Assembly (NCBI GenBank): GCA_009936765.1
Contig: JAACDL010000086.1
Span: forward strand, 1 to 8,262
Source of the DNA: Methanobacteriota archaeon
GTDB lineage: Archaea; Thermoplasmatota; Poseidoniia; Poseidoniales; Poseidoniaceae
Length of the DNA stretch: 8,262 nt
Direction of reading: 5' to 3'
Shown here: piece by piece, positions 5,637 through 8,262 of the stretch
Numbering within the stretch: the stretch's first letter is position 1
Layout of the letters: every line of letters begins with the position of its first letter
The notes under the pieces: model-generated
What the model saw: the letters and a program-made list of their open reading frames with translations, nothing else
The model's database searches: none
What the model was told of the DNA's origin: nothing
Position numbers and translations under genes: made by a program

Positions 5637-6719
5637 ATGACATCACCAATGGGCAAACACCCGAGTGATATGCAGAGACTAGTCGAACTCATTCCAGGTC
5701 ATGACAAAGAGGTATTGGGGATTAGCGCAGAGAGTTTTCTTTCAGCCGCCATCCTCCTAATTTTTATCTTAATTGTCAGAGAAATAACAGGAATAATTAT
5801 CCCTAAAATTTTCAGTAATATTAGTGTTGGAAGCGATGTTGCAAAAGCAGCATTAGTCGGCTCTGGTAAAGCACTCGGAGTAGCAGGTGGATGTTGGGCA
5901 GGACTATACCTAATCGAAGATATGGAATGGTTAACATCTTCTCTTCAATTAATCATGGTCGTAGCAATAGTTGTAACTGCATTTAGATTCGTAGGAGTCA
6001 TACATGCATTCGTAATGTGGACTGACGATGACGGAGTTCTTGACGGTTCACAGAAAACTGTCGTGTCGGCTGCAGAAAGTATCATGAGATTCTTAATCGT
6101 AATTTTCGGCATGGTATTCATCGCTGATGCTCTAGGTTTCGACCTTACAACAATGGTAGCAGGGTTAGGAATTACTGGCCTGGCTTTAGCACTAGCTGCT
6201 CAAGATACTATTTCCAATATATTCGGAGCAACAACTGTTCTGCTAGATCGCCCATTCCAAGTTGGAGACTGGGTAGTAATCGGCTCTGTGGAAGGAGAAG
6301 TAATGCAAATCGGATTGAGAACCACATTGATCAGAACAAGTTTGGATACAGTCATTACAATGCCAAATGCCAATCTCGCAAACACTCCAGTAGAGAACTG
6401 GGGCAAGCGAAGGTTCCGTCGATGGCAACCAATTTTCAAACTCGACATTAACTCAGACCCAATCAAAGTTTCAGAATTTTGTGAGGGAGTTGCAGAAATT
6501 ATCGCAGCCCATGAAAAAACCATGAAAGAAGAAGATTCATTCGCACGCGTATCGACTTTAGGACCTGATGCAATCGACATAGGATGCAACATTTACTGGG
6601 ACATCAATAGTGGTAAAGTCGAGCGTGAAGCAAGAGATGGTTTCCTTATCTTAGTCATGGAACTAGCAAAGACCCATGGATTGAACTTCCACGATAACCG
6701 ACGGCGTCACAGCGCTTGA
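5637..6719 (+). CDS. MscS-family small-conductance mechanosensitive channel
   Basis: Membrane channel of 360 residues that opens under membrane tension to release solutes and protect against osmotic down-shock. Hydrophobic segments lie near 30-55, 76-93, 102-126 and 148-167, followed by the pore helix. That gives about five helices, two more than E. coli MscS. The pore helix GLGITGLALALAAQDTISNI (176-195) matches the family signature. L182 and L186 align with the E. coli pore-constricting Leu105 and Leu109, Q189 with Gln112, and D190 replaces the kink Gly113, as is common in the AAQD subgroup. The beta-domain follows (DRPFQVGDWV, 204-213; MPNANLANTPVENW, 242-255), then an alpha/beta C-terminal domain ending in a basic NRRRHSA tail. 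The ATG at 5637 has only a weak upstream AAGGGA; M5 and M12 are alternative starts. It is divergent from the peptidase operon, and its last 13 bp overlap the 3' end of the opposing gene. Confidence 0.94.
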   Translation: MTSPMGKHPSDMQRLVELIPGHDKEVLGISAESFLSAAILLIFILIVREITGIIIPKIFSNISVGSDVAKAALVGSGKALGVAGGCWAGLYLIEDMEWLTSSLQLIMVVAIVVTAFRFVGVIHAFVMWTDDDGVLDGSQKTVVSAAESIMRFLIVIFGMVFIADALGFDLTTMVAGLGITGLALALAAQDTISNIFGATTVLLDRPFQVGDWVVIGSVEGEVMQIGLRTTLIRTSLDTVITMPNANLANTPVENWGKRRFRRWQPIFKLDINSDPIKVSEFCEGVAEIIAAHEKTMKEEDSFARVSTLGPDAIDIGCNIYWDINSGKVEREARDGFLILVMELAKTHGLNFHDNRRRHSA

Positions 6720-7744
6720 CGCCAATCAGGCTCGGAGAATGTGTACAAAGTAGAAGATATTATCCAAATCAATGCAAAAGTCCAGTAACCGATTGAAGGG
6801 TTATCAAACTCACCAGCACGGTCCAACCAAAAGGTTCCGAGTAGGCCAAATATTGCCAATGGGATTCCCATTTTCATAAGGCGCATATTTCCTAATTTAG
6901 CCTGTATTCGATCTACACCTTTCAGATACTCATCTACTTCAGGACATTCGGTTCCGAATGCTACGGCTTCGGCTTTTGATTGAATATTAAGGTCATATTT
7001 GTGATGTGCAACGCCACCGGTTGCCATTCTCATTACATCATCATCCCAGTATTTTGAAGAGATGAAGTCGCGCCATTTCATCACCACTCCATGCTCAATT
7101 GCTTGTCTAATCATAGGCAGGTTAGTGTCTTGGCTCCAAAGAAGAGCATCTGGTAATGGCAATGGAACTGGGCGCATGCCGTGTAATTCGATTCTTGGAA
7201 TTCCGATTGTATTGAAATTATGAGGCGCCCTCCATAGTGTACGTGTTTTGAGAGTATCCTCCATTTTCTTCAACCTAGAATTCCAACCATATTCATCATT
7301 TGGAGTTCCCCAACCTCCATCTATCAACGCATTATGTAATCCTGCTAATGATTCCGCAGTTACTTCTACGGGCTCTTCTTTGGGGTAGATTAGAACATGA
7401 TCTCCGTCTTTATCACATCCAGCCAAAGGTAATTGCAGGTGTGCTTTCAAAGCAGCTTTTAATTGTGGATTTCGAGAAAGTCTTGAGGCAGTTTTACCTG
7501 TAGGAATTGGAATAACCAATGCTTTGAATTCTCCAATATCAAACCAAATGCCATGTCGATCTTCATCGATTTGTTCGAAGTTCTCGACTTTCGGCCACTC
7601 TCCCCACGTCTTATCGAGATTATTCCACCATTCAAGTGTAAACTCCGCAGGGTAATGGAAGGGCTTTGTGCCCCATGATGTGTAAATTGATGACTCATCG
7701 TGACTTTGCACGATGCCTTTGGGCCACCATGGTAGTCCCTCCAT
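6707..7744 (-). CDS. Unrecognised Trp-rich protein with two C-terminal membrane helices
   Basis: I do not recognise this 345-residue protein. It has no signal peptide. About 290 soluble residues are followed by two hydrophobic segments (about 292-308 and 318-336) separated by a short DRAGEFDNP turn. It is therefore probably a tail-anchored hairpin protein with a large N-terminal domain on the cytoplasmic side. Tryptophan is unusually frequent (18 of 345), with WW pairs at 6-7 and 39-40. Helical, charged stretches precede the membrane part (about 255-290). There is no obvious nucleotide-binding or metal motif; HH at 247-248 and C110/C267 are isolated. The reading frame is long, uninterrupted and has codon use like its neighbours, so it is a real gene. 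The ATG at 7744 lacks a Shine-Dalgarno and may be leaderless. It converges on the MscS gene with a 13-bp overlap and diverges from the prenyltransferase gene. Confidence 0.85.
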   Translation of the reverse strand: MEGLPWWPKGIVQSHDESSIYTSWGTKPFHYPAEFTLEWWNNLDKTWGEWPKVENFEQIDEDRHGIWFDIGEFKALVIPIPTGKTASRLSRNPQLKAALKAHLQLPLAGCDKDGDHVLIYPKEEPVEVTAESLAGLHNALIDGGWGTPNDEYGWNSRLKKMEDTLKTRTLWRAPHNFNTIGIPRIELHGMRPVPLPLPDALLWSQDTNLPMIRQAIEHGVVMKWRDFISSKYWDDDVMRMATGGVAHHKYDLNIQSKAEAVAFGTECPEVDEYLKGVDRIQAKLGNMRLMKMGIPLAIFGLLGTFWLDRAGEFDNPSIGYWTFALIWIISSTLYTFSEPDWRQAL

Positions 7745-7816
7745 GTTTAGCCGAAGGGGCGGTGGGGATTAACTCAAACGGTTGAAGCGAATGGGTTGGA
7801 TAGAGGGGGCGATTAA
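7745..7816. promoter_or_regulatory. Divergent intergenic region (unknown Trp-rich gene / cis-prenyltransferase)
   Basis: These 72 bp between two divergent starts must contain both initiation regions. The plus strand is rich in G runs (7756-7759, 7764-7767, 7793-7795, 7805-7809). The only AT-richer stretch upstream of the minus-strand ATG is TTTGAGTTAAT, about 25-35 nt before it. That would fit a weak TATA element of a leaderless transcript, but the match is poor. Confidence 0.3.
7803..7813 (+). promoter_or_regulatory. Shine-Dalgarno of the cis-prenyltransferase gene, supporting a TTG start
   Basis: GAGGGGGCGAT precedes TTG at 7817 with a 3-nt TAA spacer. This is the same layout (GGYGAT-TAA-start) as before the ATC start at 1590. 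Pairing with the 16S 3' end is imperfect but G-rich. The in-frame TAA at 7814-7816 blocks any earlier start. Confidence 0.55.
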
Positions 7817-8262
7817 TTGGGTATCACGAATCGCCTTGGGGATGTTCTTGGCAACGCTGTTGAAGCAAAGCTGTTGCGTGAAGTCAAAAGCCACCCCGAC
7901 AAAATCAACCATCTAGCAATCATAATGGATGGTAACAGAAGGTTCGCTTGGTCCAAAGCATTGGAGACCGATATAGGACATAAAATGGGCAAGATGAAAC
8001 TTGAACAGGTTCTAGATTGGGTCCTTGAATTAGAAATTGGATACTTCACTGTTTACGCATTGTCAACAGAGAACCTAAACCGCCCTGGTGGTGAGTTAGA
8101 AGGATTATTCAAACTGTATGTAGAGGGATTGAAAGATATCGCTGACGACCCTAGGATTCATGAAAATGGCGTAAAGGTACAGATTATCGGTAAGAGAGAG
8201 ATGTTACCGGAATCTGTAAACGAAGCGATTACTTATGCAGAAGAAAAGACTGCTAATTATGA
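7817..8262 (+). CDS. uppS: cis-Prenyltransferase (undecaprenyl/polyprenyl diphosphate synthase family), N-terminal 148 residues; runs off the window end
   Basis: The enzyme adds isopentenyl diphosphate in cis to an allylic diphosphate, making the long polyprenyl carrier lipid used for glycan assembly at the membrane. The frame shows IIMDGNRRFA (35-44) with the magnesium/diphosphate-binding D38 and R41/R42, then GHKMGK (54-59, conserved H55), YALSTENLNRP (80-90, with S83, E85, N86 and R89), and VQIIGKREMLP (121-131). The MDGNRRF form and the extra N-terminal helix with REVKSHPDKINHLA are typical of archaeal members; bacteria usually have MDGNGRW. Leu87 stands where E. coli has Trp75. The first in-frame ATG is the catalytic motif itself, so the start must be upstream. 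The TTG at 7817, directly after an in-frame TAA and behind a G-rich Shine-Dalgarno, is the best choice; a TTG at codon 20 is the only other usual start. The C-terminal half lies beyond the window. Confidence 0.93.
   Translation, partial: MGITNRLGDVLGNAVEAKLLREVKSHPDKINHLAIIMDGNRRFAWSKALETDIGHKMGKMKLEQVLDWVLELEIGYFTVYALSTENLNRPGGELEGLFKLYVEGLKDIADDPRIHENGVKVQIIGKREMLPESVNEAITYAEEKTANY

Noticed and set aside
5621..5668. Possible 15-codon upstream ORF (ATG AAC ACA ...) overlapping the MscS start, preceded by TAGGA
   Set aside because: Too short to support from sequence alone; the weak upstream TAGGA could be chance. Conservation would be needed.
6200..6592. 130- and 61-codon minus-strand frames inside the MscS gene
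   Set aside because: Antisense to the pore helix and beta-domain, which are plainly the coding product.
7813..8049. 78-codon minus-strand frame at the start of the prenyltransferase gene
   Set aside because: Antisense to the MDGNRRF and GHKMGK motifs of the cis-prenyltransferase.
1..8262. tRNA genes, CRISPR arrays, insertion sequences or attachment sites
   Set aside because: Gaps between genes are all under 100 bp and show no cloverleaf, spaced direct repeats or transposase-like frames.

Overview
This window is archaeal in character, and the gene complement fits best with a marine planktonic euryarchaeon of the Poseidoniales (Marine Group II) or a close Thermoplasmatota relative. The pointers are an archaeal-type histidyl-tRNA synthetase, an archaeal-type cis-prenyltransferase with an MDGNRRF signature, a large secreted and C-terminally membrane-anchored metallocarboxypeptidase rich in Asp/Gly calcium-type motifs, and a sodium-coupled amino-acid transporter beside it. 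The DNA is moderately AT-rich and densely coded. No rRNA, tRNA, mobile element or CRISPR array is visible. The taxonomic call is inference from gene content, not from a marker comparison.

Layout. Positions 5542 to 1 on the minus strand form one co-directional block. It holds an M14 carboxypeptidase (5542-3293), a sodium:neurotransmitter-symporter (NSS) family transporter whose ATG overlaps the peptidase stop by 4 bp (3296-1608), a small single-pass membrane protein with a coiled-coil tail (1590-1018, apparently started at an ATC codon behind a strong Shine-Dalgarno), and the N-terminal 317 codons of hisS (952 to the window edge). Divergent from the block is an MscS-family mechanosensitive channel (5637-6719, plus strand). 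It converges, with a 13-bp overlap, on an unrecognised Trp-rich protein with two C-terminal membrane helices (7744-6707, minus strand). Divergent from that is the start of a cis-prenyltransferase gene (7817 to the window edge, plus strand, TTG start).

How the genes may work together. The peptidase, transporter and small membrane protein look like a peptide-scavenging operon: the anchored exopeptidase would free C-terminal amino acids outside the cell, the sodium symporter would import them, and the small protein sits where bacterial MetP-type NSS transporters carry a tiny MetS-like subunit. The synthetase may be read through from the same transcript. The MscS channel and the prenyltransferase are envelope functions with no obvious tie to the operon.

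The points most worth checking are the ATC start and identity of the small membrane protein, the peptidase-transporter coupling, the probable eukaryote-like chloride site of the transporter, and the divergent intergenic region at 5543-5636. That region has a perfect GC-rich palindrome, and a GAGGGGG heptamer exactly 24 nt before both divergent ATGs.
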